From positions 1-64,000 of the forward strand of contig NZ_FNMV01000015.1 of assembly GCF_900106645.1 (NCBI RefSeq): a DNA stretch of 64,000 nt, in the 5' to 3' direction. Under the pieces are notes generated by a model, which did no database searches, had not been told where the DNA came from, and saw nothing but the letters and a program-made list of their open reading frames with translations. A program made the position numbers and the translations under genes. Positions 1 to 7,770 of the stretch are shown here, in pieces; position 1 is the first letter of the stretch, and each line of letters starts with the position of its first letter. Source of the DNA: Flavobacterium degerlachei (GTDB lineage Bacteria > Bacteroidota > Bacteroidia > Flavobacteriales > Flavobacteriaceae).

Positions 1-45
1 AGTTTAGAGGCGTTAGAAATGTGGAATTCTTTCTTTTTAGACTAA
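1..45 (+). CDS. C-terminal tail of an unidentified protein (truncated at window edge)
   Basis: Frame 1 from the first base is open for 14 codons and ends in TAA; the last residues read LEMWNSFFLD. This fits the tail of a plus-strand gene that starts outside the window, but so short an open stretch can occur by chance. No family can be named. Confidence 0.3.
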   Translation, partial: SLEALEMWNSFFLD

Positions 46-130
46 CTAATATTTATGCGTGATTTTTATCGCTCCACAGGTTTTGGACATGATCCTAAAA
101 ACGGCAGTCTGAAACATGAATCCACAAAAA

Positions 131-160
131 AAGCCTCGAAAAGTTTAATTTTCGAGGCTT
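131..160 (-). terminator. Rho-independent terminator downstream of tRNA-Glu
   Basis: A perfect 12-bp inverted repeat (AAGCCTCGAAAA / TTTTCGAGGCTT) encloses a 6-nt loop. On the minus strand it is followed by a run of seven T, so it should end the tRNA-Glu transcript. The T-run on the plus side is weaker but could also serve a plus-strand gene ending near position 45. Confidence 0.75.
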
Positions 161-254
161 GTTTTAAGTTTGTAGGAAGTAAATTGAAATTAATTTACAC
201 ATTCAAATAGCGAAATCAATTAAAAAAATCTAAATCGCAATTTGTAGAATATTG

Positions 255-326
255 TAGCCCGTAGCGGAATCGAACCGCTCTTACATGGATGAAAACCATG
301 CGTCCTAACCGATAGACGAACGGGCC
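255..326 (-). tRNA. tRNA-Glu (anticodon UUC)
   Basis: The reverse complement folds as a complete 72-nt cloverleaf. The acceptor stem is GGCCCGT with ACGGGCT (first pair a G-U wobble) and the discriminator base is A. The anticodon stem CATGG/CCATG encloses the loop TTTTCAT, giving anticodon TTC for glutamate. The T arm carries GGTTCGATTCC. CCA is not encoded. A strong promoter lies just upstream and a terminator downstream, so it looks monocistronic. Confidence 0.95.
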
Positions 327-346
327 TTGCTTTTCTATTGCGGGTA

Positions 347-377
347 CAAAAATAGCACTATTTTTGAGATGCGCAAA
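347..377 (-). promoter_or_regulatory. tRNA-Glu promoter, symmetric and possibly bidirectional
   Basis: On the minus strand a TTTG box (374-377) lies 19 bp from TATTTTTG (347-354), a full match to the Bacteroidota -33/-7 consensus TTTG / TAnnTTTG. The predicted start is about 14 nt before the tRNA. The -7 box lies in a perfect inverted repeat, CAAAAATAG-CA-CTATTTTTG (347-366). The plus strand therefore also has TATTTTTG (359-366), 18 bp after a TTG at 338-340. Confidence 0.75.
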
Positions 378-546
378 GCCAAATCATAAATCCAGCGAGA
401 GGAAATAGCATTTTTTATTATTAAAAATTATAACTAATTCATAATTAGCACTTGCCAAAATAAAGAAAGAGAAAGTTTTTTCAACTATTACTTCATAATT
501 TTAAAGCAAAGCGGTTTTCTCTCTGATAAAACGGCCTACGAGCAAC
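367..546. other. Intergenic stretch without a recognised gene
   Basis: AT-rich sequence between the tRNA-Glu promoter and the 3' end of the multicopper oxidase gene. It has a short inverted repeat (CTAATT-CAT-AATTAG, near 433-447) without a T-run. I see no reading frame with coding character. A plus-strand transcript from the symmetric promoter would cross it and run antisense into the oxidase gene. Confidence 0.4.
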
Positions 547-2832
547 TTAATAATTCAAATTTACTCCAAAACCCACTCCCATATCGCTGTCGTAATGCGT
601 GGTCAAGCCAATGTTTTTACCTACTATATATTTCAACCCAGCCATATATTCTTTATCTGTATTGACCATAAAAGCCATTCGCAGTCGTTTTGAAACAGGA
701 ATATCTTCCCGCATTAATTGAAAACGGACATTCCCGTCACTAAAAACCTCAGCTTGAGCTATGACCAATAAAGGCAAAGTATAATTAACTCCTAAACTCA
801 CTACAGCGCGATTGTCTTTATTATTCGATTGTCCAAAAACATTTTTCTCTACCTCATTCATCCCCATTTTGCGGTAACGCCAGTCAAAACCTATAAACGG
901 CATCAACCATTGATTTTTACCAATGTATCTCCCTATATGGGTTTCTGATTCATAACCATGCTCATAGTGATAACCCAAACGCCATTCAGTACCAAAACTC
1001 CATCTTGCATTTTGCGCCATGGCTTTTCCATCATTTCCATTGGTAGCGAAATCATTCTCGGCCATAAAATGAAGTTGGTTGCTTTCGTTTTGCAATTTTT
1101 TGTACGCCCATTCTTTATCAGGCAAAAGTGGATTTGCATCCGAATTTTCATAACTAAAAACACGATTCATTCCTGCCATCATATGGTATAAAATATGGCA
1201 ATGAAAAAACCAATCTCCATCGGCATTCGCATTAAATTCTATGGTGTCCGTCTCCATTGGCATGATGTCCAAAACATTTTTCAAGGGAGCGTAATCGCCC
1301 TGCCCATTCAACACCCTAAAGTCATGACCGTGTAAATGCATGGGGTGACGCATCATCGAATTATTATACAATACAATCCGAACGTTTTCTCCCTTTTTAA
1401 TTAAAATTTTATCTGATTCAGACAAAACCTTATTATCCATACTCCACACATAGCGGTTCATGTTTCCAGTCAACTCAAAACGCAATTCTCTTACAGGAGC
1501 ATCTTTTGGAAGTGTGGTAACATTTGGCGCTTTTAACATTCCATAGTTTAAGGTTACAATATCCCCGGAACCAATTGCATTTTTCGAATGATCCATTTTT
1601 GAATCCTTCATATCCATCTTGTCCGATTTCATGTCCATTTTTGAATGATCCATTTCGTCCGACTTCATATCCATTTTCATTGTTGAACTACCTGTGATTT
1701 CCGGATACATCACCGTATTCATGTCCATTTTTTGAAGGCTCATATTCATCCCCATGTCTTTCATGCTGCCATCCATGTTCATCATATCGTTCATCATCTT
1801 CATCCCTTCAAAATAGTTCAATTTTGGCAATGGAGAAATTAATTGTTTGATGCCACTTCCTATATAAAGAGAAGCTGATTTCGTGCGATCCTCTGGCGTG
1901 GCTAAGAATTCATAAGCCGTATTATCCGCAGGGATACTTACCACAACGTCATAAGTTTCTGAAACTCCAATAATCAACCGATCCACTTCAACAGGTTCTA
2001 CGTCATTTCCATCATTGGCAACGACCGTGATTTTTCCGCCAGCATAAGTCAACCAAAAATAGGACGAAGCACCAGCGTTAGAAACTCGCAATCGCACTTT
2101 ATCTCCCGCTTTTGATTTACCTAAAACGTTTGCCATAGATTCATTTTGTCCATTAATCAAGAATTTATCATAATAGACATCACTCACATCCATCGCCAAC
2201 ATGCGTTTCCATTCATTATTGAATTTCGTTTTAAAATGACCGCTTCTGATGGCTTCGGCATAACTTTGTGTAGTTCCTTTTTTGATCGCAAACCAGTCCG
2301 AAGCGTTATGTAGCATTCGGTGCACATTTTCAGGCTTGTAATCAGTCCATTCACTCAAAACGACAGGAATCGCTGGCAAATCATCAATTCCCTTTCTGAA
2401 AGTAGGATCGCCATCCTTTTTCTTTAAAATCAAAGCCCCATACATTCCTATTTGTTCTTGTAAACCAGAATGGCTATGGTACCAATGGGTTCCACTTTGT
2501 ACAATAGGGAATGTGTATTTGTGAGTGGTATGCGGAGCTATTGGCATTTGTGTAAGAAATGGCACACCATCTTCTTTATTAGGTAAAAACAATCCATGCC
2601 AATGCAGGGAAGTTCCTCCGTCTAGTTCGTTGTGAACATAGATTTCTGCAATATCTCCCTCCGTAAAAGTAAGAGTTGGCATAGGAATTTGTCCATTAAC
2701 CGCTATTGCTTTTTTATCTTTTCCTGAAAAATTGACAATCGTATCTCTTACATACAAATCGTAGCGAACGACCTTTTGAGCGTTTGCCGCAAATGCAATA
2801 AGTAATAGAAACAGACTTGATTTAATTTTCAT
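547..2832 (-). CDS. CopA/PcoA-type multicopper oxidase with Met-rich insert and C-terminal barrel-like extension
   Basis: Exported multicopper oxidase of 761 residues, likely oxidising Cu(I) in the periplasm. A signal peptide covers residues 1-18 (ending FAANA). Copper sites are visible: HWHG (77-80), HWYHSH (116-121), HPMHLHGH (496-503) and HCH...H...GM (544-555), so the trinuclear and type-1 centres look complete. Residues 344-414 are very rich in Met, Asp and His, as in copper-binding inserts of this family. After the oxidase fold ends near 560 there are about 200 more residues with alternating aromatic, strand-like character resembling CopB/PcoB barrels; this fusion is my inference. The gene starts at ATG 2832 and is the last of the minus-strand metal block. 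Family confidence is high; the substrate is inferred from context. Confidence 0.9.
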   Translation of the reverse strand: MKIKSSLFLLLIAFAANAQKVVRYDLYVRDTIVNFSGKDKKAIAVNGQIPMPTLTFTEGDIAEIYVHNELDGGTSLHWHGLFLPNKEDGVPFLTQMPIAPHTTHKYTFPIVQSGTHWYHSHSGLQEQIGMYGALILKKKDGDPTFRKGIDDLPAIPVVLSEWTDYKPENVHRMLHNASDWFAIKKGTTQSYAEAIRSGHFKTKFNNEWKRMLAMDVSDVYYDKFLINGQNESMANVLGKSKAGDKVRLRVSNAGASSYFWLTYAGGKITVVANDGNDVEPVEVDRLIIGVSETYDVVVSIPADNTAYEFLATPEDRTKSASLYIGSGIKQLISPLPKLNYFEGMKMMNDMMNMDGSMKDMGMNMSLQKMDMNTVMYPEITGSSTMKMDMKSDEMDHSKMDMKSDKMDMKDSKMDHSKNAIGSGDIVTLNYGMLKAPNVTTLPKDAPVRELRFELTGNMNRYVWSMDNKVLSESDKILIKKGENVRIVLYNNSMMRHPMHLHGHDFRVLNGQGDYAPLKNVLDIMPMETDTIEFNANADGDWFFHCHILYHMMAGMNRVFSYENSDANPLLPDKEWAYKKLQNESNQLHFMAENDFATNGNDGKAMAQNARWSFGTEWRLGYHYEHGYESETHIGRYIGKNQWLMPFIGFDWRYRKMGMNEVEKNVFGQSNNKDNRAVVSLGVNYTLPLLVIAQAEVFSDGNVRFQLMREDIPVSKRLRMAFMVNTDKEYMAGLKYIVGKNIGLTTHYDSDMGVGFGVNLNY
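1585..1677 (-). repeat. Met/Asp/His repeat coding region in the multicopper oxidase
   Basis: Residues 386-416 are built from short imperfect units such as MDMKSD, MDHSK and MDMKDSK, visible in the DNA as repeated TCCAT/TTCAT motifs. Met-rich repeats bind Cu(I) in other copper oxidases. The number of units may vary between strains. Confidence 0.7.
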
Positions 2833-2866
2833 TTTCTTGTTGTTATTTGAGGAACAAAATATAATC

Positions 2867-3253
2867 CTACAATTGATCGATCGCTTTCTTTAATCGGTCT
2901 CTAATTTCAGTAGCAATTTTAGCAAGTTCATCATTTTCAACTGCCTGCATCGAAGCCGCCGGATCTACTGCAGAGACCTCAATTTGGCCTGCCACTTTTT
3001 CTTGAACTATTACATTGCAAGGCAACATCGTTCCTATTTTATCTTCGGCTTGCAAAGCTTTGTAAGCAAATGGTGGGTTACAAGCACCCAGAATCGTATA
3101 ATTGTAAAAATCAACGTCTAGTTTCTTCTTGAATGTCGCTTTCAAATCAATTTCGGTCAGAATTCCGAAACCTTCCGATTTTAAGGATTCTGTTACTTTT
3201 TGAATCGCATTTTCGAAACTGTCATTAATTGTTTTACTAAAGTAATATTCCAT
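2867..3253 (-). CDS. DUF302 family protein
   Basis: A 128-residue soluble protein matching the DUF302 fold: an N-terminal segment of 'sFeeAiqkvteaLKseGFGiLTeID' type, then ILGACNPPFAYKAL (54-67) and the central MLPCN (76-80). No signal peptide or membrane segment is visible, so it is probably cytoplasmic. DUF302 proteins are common beside metal and sulfur genes, but their biochemical role is not settled. The two conserved Cys residues (58, 79) could bind metal or undergo redox change; this is inference. It sits between the multicopper oxidase and a small membrane peptide, probably in the same transcript. Confidence 0.85.
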   Translation of the reverse strand: MEYYFSKTINDSFENAIQKVTESLKSEGFGILTEIDLKATFKKKLDVDFYNYTILGACNPPFAYKALQAEDKIGTMLPCNVIVQEKVAGQIEVSAVDPAASMQAVENDELAKIATEIRDRLKKAIDQL

Positions 3254-3277
3254 GATTTTTTATTTTTTAAGTTTAAA

Positions 3278-3415
3278 TTATTTTCTTTTTCTGTACCTGT
3301 GAGCAGCTGCTAATAATACCAGCGCAAAAATCAAAATGGATACCCACCAAAAAACATGCATTCCCATAAACATATAGGATCCCATGTGCATTCCTTCATT
3401 TCCATGATTATTCAT
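3278..3415 (-). CDS. Small Met/His-rich single-pass membrane protein (45 aa)
   Basis: A short frame opens at ATG 3415 and ends at TAA 3278, encoding 45 residues. The N-terminal half is rich in Met and His (MNNHGNEGMHMGSYMFMGMH). It is followed by one hydrophobic helix (VFWWVSILIFALVLLAAA) and a basic tail (HRYRKRK), which predicts an outside Met/His segment with the tail in the cytoplasm. It fits in the 190-bp gap between the DUF302 gene and the copper ATPase, on the same strand, with only 24 bp to the next gene. The composition suggests a copper-binding accessory peptide, but no family name can be given. Confidence rests on composition, topology and position. Confidence 0.65.
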   Translation of the reverse strand: MNNHGNEGMHMGSYMFMGMHVFWWVSILIFALVLLAAAHRYRKRK

Positions 3416-3443
3416 AACTTTTAAGGTTTAGGTTAATATTCTA

Positions 3444-6161
3444 CTACAATTTCAAAGCTCTCAAACGCAAAGCATTTGCAATAACAGAAACCGAACTAAA
3501 ACTCATTGCCAAAGCAGCAATCATCGGAGAAAGTAAAATTCCGAAAAATGGATATAACACTCCTGCAGCAACCGGTATTCCAAGTGCATTGTAAAAGAAG
3601 GCGAAAAATAAATTTTGATTGATGTTTTTCATCACAGCATGACTCAGTTTTTTGGCTTTTACAATACCTTGTAAATCGCCTTTCACCAAAGTGATTTTGG
3701 CACTTTCAATCGCCACATCCGTTCCTGTTCCCATTGCTATACCTATATCAGCTTGTGCCAAAGCAGGAGCATCATTGATTCCATCACCAGCCATCGCTAC
3801 AATTTTACCTTCGGCTTGCAAGCGTTTAATTTCATTGAGTTTATCCTCAGGCAAACAACCCGCAATAAAAGACGTCAATTGCAATTCATCGGCCACCGAT
3901 TTTGCTGTATTCTCATTATCACCCGTAAGCATAATCACTTCAACACCCTGACGCATTAATTCTTTTATAGCCGCAACACTTGTCGCTTTTATAGCATCTG
4001 TAATGGTCACATAGCCCAAAACCACTTTGTCTACTGAGATGTACGAAACTGTTTTACCTAGTTTTTGCTCTGCAATAATTTTATTTTCTAAATCCTCTAA
4101 AACCGATGCATTAACCTGTTCCATTAATTTTTTATTCCCTAATGCTATTTTTTTATTCGATACTGTTCCTACTACTCCTTTTCCAGAAATAGACTCAAAA
4201 TCTTTTACGTCAATTAGTGACAGCTCTTTCGCTTTCGCAAAATTTACTACGGCTTGCGCCAAAGGGTGTTCACTGTATTGATTTAGTGAAGCGATATTTT
4301 GCAATAAATCGTCTTCCTGATTATTCGATGAAAAAACCTTTTCTACTGATGGTTTTCCCTCAGTGATAGTTCCTGTTTTATCTGTAATTAAAACATTCAC
4401 CTTATTCATGTTTTCTAACGCTTCGGCATTTTTAATCAAAACTCCAGACTGCGCTCCTTTACCTACTCCTACCATTACAGACATAGGTGTTGCTAAACCT
4501 AAAGCACATGGACATGCGATAATCAAAACCGCAACAGCGTTGATAAAGCCATAGATTAAAGCATTAGGTTCTGGTCCAAACTTTGCCCAAATAAAGAAAG
4601 TTATTATAGATACAACTACTACAATAGGCACAAAATACTTCGAAATCCGATCCGCTAATTTTTGGATAGGCGCTCTAGATCGACTGGCATTATTAACCAT
4701 TTCAACAATTTGCGAAAGCAAGGTTTCCGACCCTATTTTTTCAGCAACCATCACAAATGATTTATTTCCATTTATTGTTCCTGCAACAACGGCATCATCG
4801 ACTTTTTTATCAACAGGAATAGGTTCTCCTGAAATCATCGACTCGTCAATTGTACTTTCACCATCAGTGATTTTACCATCAACCGGAATTTTATCTCCTG
4901 GTTTTACACGCAATAAATCTCCTTTTTTAATATCATGAATCGATATTACTGTATCTTTTCCTTCTGCGACCAAGGTGGCTTCTGTAGGTGCTAATTTTAA
5001 TAATTCTTTTATCGCACCACTAGTTTGGCTGTGTGCTCTGGCTTCCAATAACTGCCCTAATAAAACCAATGTTAGTATTACCGTTGTCGCTTCAAAATAC
5101 AAGTGAACGGCTCCGGTTTCAGTTTTAAATTCGGCCGGAAAAACATCTGGAAATAAAAGTGCAAAAACACTAAATATAAATGCAACTCCAGAACCAATTC
5201 CGATAAGGGTAAACATATTGAGATTCCAAGTAACCAAAGATTTCCAAGCGCGAATGAAAAACATCCAAGCTGCATAAAAAACGACTGGTATAGATAAGAC
5301 AAACTGCACCCAATTCCAGTTTTCCATATCCATGATTTGCATCAAAGGATTGTTAGGTATCATATCTGACATGGCTATTATGAAAATGGGCACTGTAAAA
5401 ATCAGCGCTATTTTCATCTTTCGCATTAAGTTATTATAGGTTTTATTTTCTTCACTATCCGTGGGTTCCATAGGCACTAAATCCATTCCACAAATAGGAC
5501 ATGAACCCGGACCGTCCTGAATAATTTCCGGATGCATCGGGCAGGTATATTGTTGTCTTTGGTTCAGAATAGGCTGTTGCACTAAATCCATCCCACATAC
5601 AGGACAGTCGCCCGCTTTGTCATAGACTTTATCGCCTTCACAATGCATTGGGCAATAATATTTACCTGGAGCGGCGGATGGAACGGCTTTATTATCTGAC
5701 TCTTTCTTCGTACCACAACAGGACTTCTCTGCTTTTTTTTCCTTTGATTCAGATGCTTTTTCTAAATGCATCCCACATACCGGGCAGTCTCCCGCTTGGT
5801 CATAGACTTTATCTCCTTCGCAATGCATGGGGCAATAGTAAACGCCTGAGTCTTGGTCATCCTCCATTTTACCTTCAGTATGCTTATGATGGTCATTACC
5901 GCAACAGGCTTTTACCTCAGCTTCTTCTTTTATTTCGTCAGATGGCTTGTTAGGATGGCTCATCTCAATTGCATAATTTCCGGCAGCTGTTAGTGCTTCT
6001 TGTAATCTCTCAGTTGGAATATGTTTTTCCATTGTTATAGTTGCAGTTGCCGGATCTAAAGAAACGACTGCTTCAACCCCATCAATGGCGTTCAAAGTTT
6101 TCTCTACCTTGGTACGACATCCGTCGCAAGACATTCCGGTAACAATATAGGCATGTGTCAT
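3444..6161 (-). CDS. copA: Copper-translocating P1B-type ATPase with HMA and three CPMH-type metal domains
   Basis: ATP-driven copper exporter of the inner membrane. Numbering here is from a GTG codon at 6167. The HMA domain has GMSCDGC (11-17). Three heavy-metal-binding domains follow (about 110-136, 170-196, 207-232), each with a CPMH start and a CP-CGM end; the first two are nearly identical. Cys/His clusters (KACCG, NDHHKH, SCCG) lie between them. The ATPase core shows TGES (435-438 region), CPC (552-554), DKTGT (596-600), SEHPLA (632-637) and GDGINDAPA. The GTG at 6167 allows two more residues, but ATG at 6161 gives MTHAYIVTGM and is preferred, since GTG starts are rare here. CPC marks the Cu+/Ag+ type. 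It lies 28 bp from the small peptide gene. Confidence 0.93.
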   Translation of the reverse strand: MTHAYIVTGMSCDGCRTKVEKTLNAIDGVEAVVSLDPATATITMEKHIPTERLQEALTAAGNYAIEMSHPNKPSDEIKEEAEVKACCGNDHHKHTEGKMEDDQDSGVYYCPMHCEGDKVYDQAGDCPVCGMHLEKASESKEKKAEKSCCGTKKESDNKAVPSAAPGKYYCPMHCEGDKVYDKAGDCPVCGMDLVQQPILNQRQQYTCPMHPEIIQDGPGSCPICGMDLVPMEPTDSEENKTYNNLMRKMKIALIFTVPIFIIAMSDMIPNNPLMQIMDMENWNWVQFVLSIPVVFYAAWMFFIRAWKSLVTWNLNMFTLIGIGSGVAFIFSVFALLFPDVFPAEFKTETGAVHLYFEATTVILTLVLLGQLLEARAHSQTSGAIKELLKLAPTEATLVAEGKDTVISIHDIKKGDLLRVKPGDKIPVDGKITDGESTIDESMISGEPIPVDKKVDDAVVAGTINGNKSFVMVAEKIGSETLLSQIVEMVNNASRSRAPIQKLADRISKYFVPIVVVVSIITFFIWAKFGPEPNALIYGFINAVAVLIIACPCALGLATPMSVMVGVGKGAQSGVLIKNAEALENMNKVNVLITDKTGTITEGKPSVEKVFSSNNQEDDLLQNIASLNQYSEHPLAQAVVNFAKAKELSLIDVKDFESISGKGVVGTVSNKKIALGNKKLMEQVNASVLEDLENKIIAEQKLGKTVSYISVDKVVLGYVTITDAIKATSVAAIKELMRQGVEVIMLTGDNENTAKSVADELQLTSFIAGCLPEDKLNEIKRLQAEGKIVAMAGDGINDAPALAQADIGIAMGTGTDVAIESAKITLVKGDLQGIVKAKKLSHAVMKNINQNLFFAFFYNALGIPVAAGVLYPFFGILLSPMIAALAMSFSSVSVIANALRLRALKL

Positions 6162-6247
6162 TTTCACGCTATTTTAAGTTAGCCTTGCAAATATCCGACT
6201 CAGATGATCATATTCAGTTACATAATTATGGTAACCATTTGTAAGAT

Positions 6248-6808
6248 TTATAAACTGTCAATTTGCTTTCTGGTATTCTCGCCTACTTTTTTGAAATAGG
6301 TAGGCGTAAAACCAGTCACTTTTTTAAACTGATTACTCAAATGAGCTACATTACTATAGTTAAGTTGAATGGCAATTTCGCTCAAGCTTAATTCATCATA
6401 AACAAGCAACTCTTTTACTTTTTCAATTTTTTGAGCAATAAAATAATGTTCAATTGTAATGCCTTCCCTTTCCGAAAACAGCTTACTCAAAGCACTATAA
6501 TCTTGCCTCAAATCTTTAGATAAGTAACTAGATAAATTAATTTTTATTTTTTCATTTCGATAATGAACCAAATCAATGATTCCGTTTTTAATCTGTGCAA
6601 TTGTCTTGCTTACTTCGTCTTCCAGCAATTCAAAACCTAGACTTTCTACATTCTTACTGAATTCCTGAATCTCCTCATCTGTTAATTCACGAGACAAATT
6701 GACTTCCCCTAATTTTATGGAAATGATGGGCAATTTCATTCTTTCTAATTCCAATTTGACAGCCATTTCGCAACGACCACAAACCATGTTTTTGATATAG
6801 AGTTTCAT
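6248..6808 (-). CDS. AraC-family regulator with an N-terminal HMA-like metal-sensing domain
   Basis: About 186 residues. The N-terminal ~85 residues look like a heavy-metal-associated domain: MKLYIKNMVCGRC puts Cys at 10 and 13 in the usual HMA loop, followed by an alternating strand/helix pattern. The C-terminal ~100 residues are an AraC-type DNA-binding domain with both helix-turn-helix units (LSKDLRQDYSALSKLF, then LSEIAIQLNYSNVAHLSNQF), ending in GFTPTYFKK. The usual cupin sensor of AraC proteins is absent. ATG at 6808 is preferred over an upstream TTG at 6814. It lies 86 bp upstream of the copper ATPase on the same strand, so it probably controls this locus in response to copper or a similar ion; the ligand is inferred. 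Confidence 0.85.
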   Translation of the reverse strand: MKLYIKNMVCGRCEMAVKLELERMKLPIISIKLGEVNLSRELTDEEIQEFSKNVESLGFELLEDEVSKTIAQIKNGIIDLVHYRNEKIKINLSSYLSKDLRQDYSALSKLFSEREGITIEHYFIAQKIEKVKELLVYDELSLSEIAIQLNYSNVAHLSNQFKKVTGFTPTYFKKVGENTRKQIDSL

Positions 6809-6855
6809 TAACAACTTTATTTTATAAATTTTAAATCTCTTTACCTGATAGCTAA

Positions 6856-6886
6856 GTTAGTCATTTTTAGAGGATAAAAAACTAAC
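6856..6886. promoter_or_regulatory. Imperfect palindrome upstream of the HMA-AraC regulator gene
   Basis: GTTAGT-ca-TTTTT, a 7-nt centre, then AAAAA-ACTAAC. It sits 48-78 bp upstream of the regulator's ATG. It could be an operator for autoregulation, but AT-rich palindromes arise easily by chance. Confidence 0.3.
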
Positions 6887-6947
6887 AGACAAAGCAATAA
6901 CTATTCAATCATAAATAACCTTATTTTTCACTTATTCATTACAACCA

Positions 6948-6978
6948 AAAATCCCAGCTTAAATAGAGCTAGGATTTT
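6948..6978 (-). terminator. Terminator after the DUF3347 lipoprotein gene
   Basis: A 12-bp inverted repeat with one mismatch (AAAATCCCAGCT / AGCTAGGATTTT) has a short loop and a run of five T on the minus strand. It lies 43 bp past the end of the 7021 gene and separates the upstream metal operon from the regulator-ATPase transcript. Confidence 0.7.
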
Positions 6979-7020
6979 GTGTCTTTTGAACTTTTATAAT
7001 AATTGAACTTTTGAAAGTTA

Positions 7021-7719
7021 TTACATCTCTTTCATCACGCCACCACATGTTAGCATTTCTGCACCATAGTAAGGATTCTTGATGTCTTTGATTTCGCTAA
7101 TCCAATAGCCACTTTTTCCTTGATCATACATAGGACAATAATCTTGGTATAACTTTTTATTTGTCCCAAAAGTGTCAATCAAGTCGTTAATATCTTTACT
7201 CAAACTGGCAAAAGCGGTTCTTTGAACAGTGATTTTCCCAGCATTATCAGCGATTAATCCCGCTTGCTTTTTAGCAGCTGTTGTAATGCTTAAATACTTG
7301 TCTTTTAATTTAGCATCCACTTTATCAGAATTAGTAGCCGCAATAGAAGCGCTTAATGTCTTTCCAAAAATAGCTGCCTGATTTGAATCATCCTTAGCTA
7401 ATGCATTTTTAACTTTTAGATAATCACTAATCATTGCTTCGGTAGAAAGTGATGCTTTTACTTCGTCGCTTACTTTGATTACTGCTTTCACTTCCTCTTT
7501 TTCAGCAGGCGCTTCTGCTACAACTGCTACCAAATCCATTCCGCATTCAGTACAAACATCACCTTTTTTCCCTGTTATTTCAGGATGCATCGAGCAGGCA
7601 TATTGCTCAGTAGTAGCCTCAACAGCTTCTCCATTTGTGGTCTGATCTTCCTTGTTTTTTTGGTTACAACTAACCAATACAAGTGTCAATAGTATTGTAG
7701 AAAGAATTATTTTTTTCAT
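7021..7719 (-). CDS. Lipoprotein with CPMH-type metal-binding domain and DUF3347
   Basis: Periplasm-facing lipoprotein of 232 residues. The signal ends in a lipobox (LVSC, Cys18). A heavy-metal-binding domain follows at 40-64 (YACSMHPE...CTECGMDL), of the same type as in the copper ATPase. Residues about 85-185 form a helical DUF3347 domain (ISDYLKVKNALAKDDSNQA...). The tail is the family signature: DYCPMYD near 193, then NPYYGAEMLTCGG. Such proteins occur with copper and cobalt/zinc efflux genes in Bacteroidota and are thought to hold or pass metal. The 9118-9954 gene encodes a relative with the same tail but an HMA domain in place of the CPMH domain. It is the last gene before a terminator. 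Confidence 0.85.
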   Translation of the reverse strand: MKKIILSTILLTLVLVSCNQKNKEDQTTNGEAVEATTEQYACSMHPEITGKKGDVCTECGMDLVAVVAEAPAEKEEVKAVIKVSDEVKASLSTEAMISDYLKVKNALAKDDSNQAAIFGKTLSASIAATNSDKVDAKLKDKYLSITTAAKKQAGLIADNAGKITVQRTAFASLSKDINDLIDTFGTNKKLYQDYCPMYDQGKSGYWISEIKDIKNPYYGAEMLTCGGVMKEM

Positions 7720-7770
7720 TTTTTTAAATTTAAAACAGTTGTTTTTTTCTAGATGTTTTATTTGTTATAA

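Noticed and set aside
3652..4554. Plus-strand frames opposite the copper ATPase
   Set aside because: They mirror highly conserved ATPase motifs and show no domain or promoter of their own.
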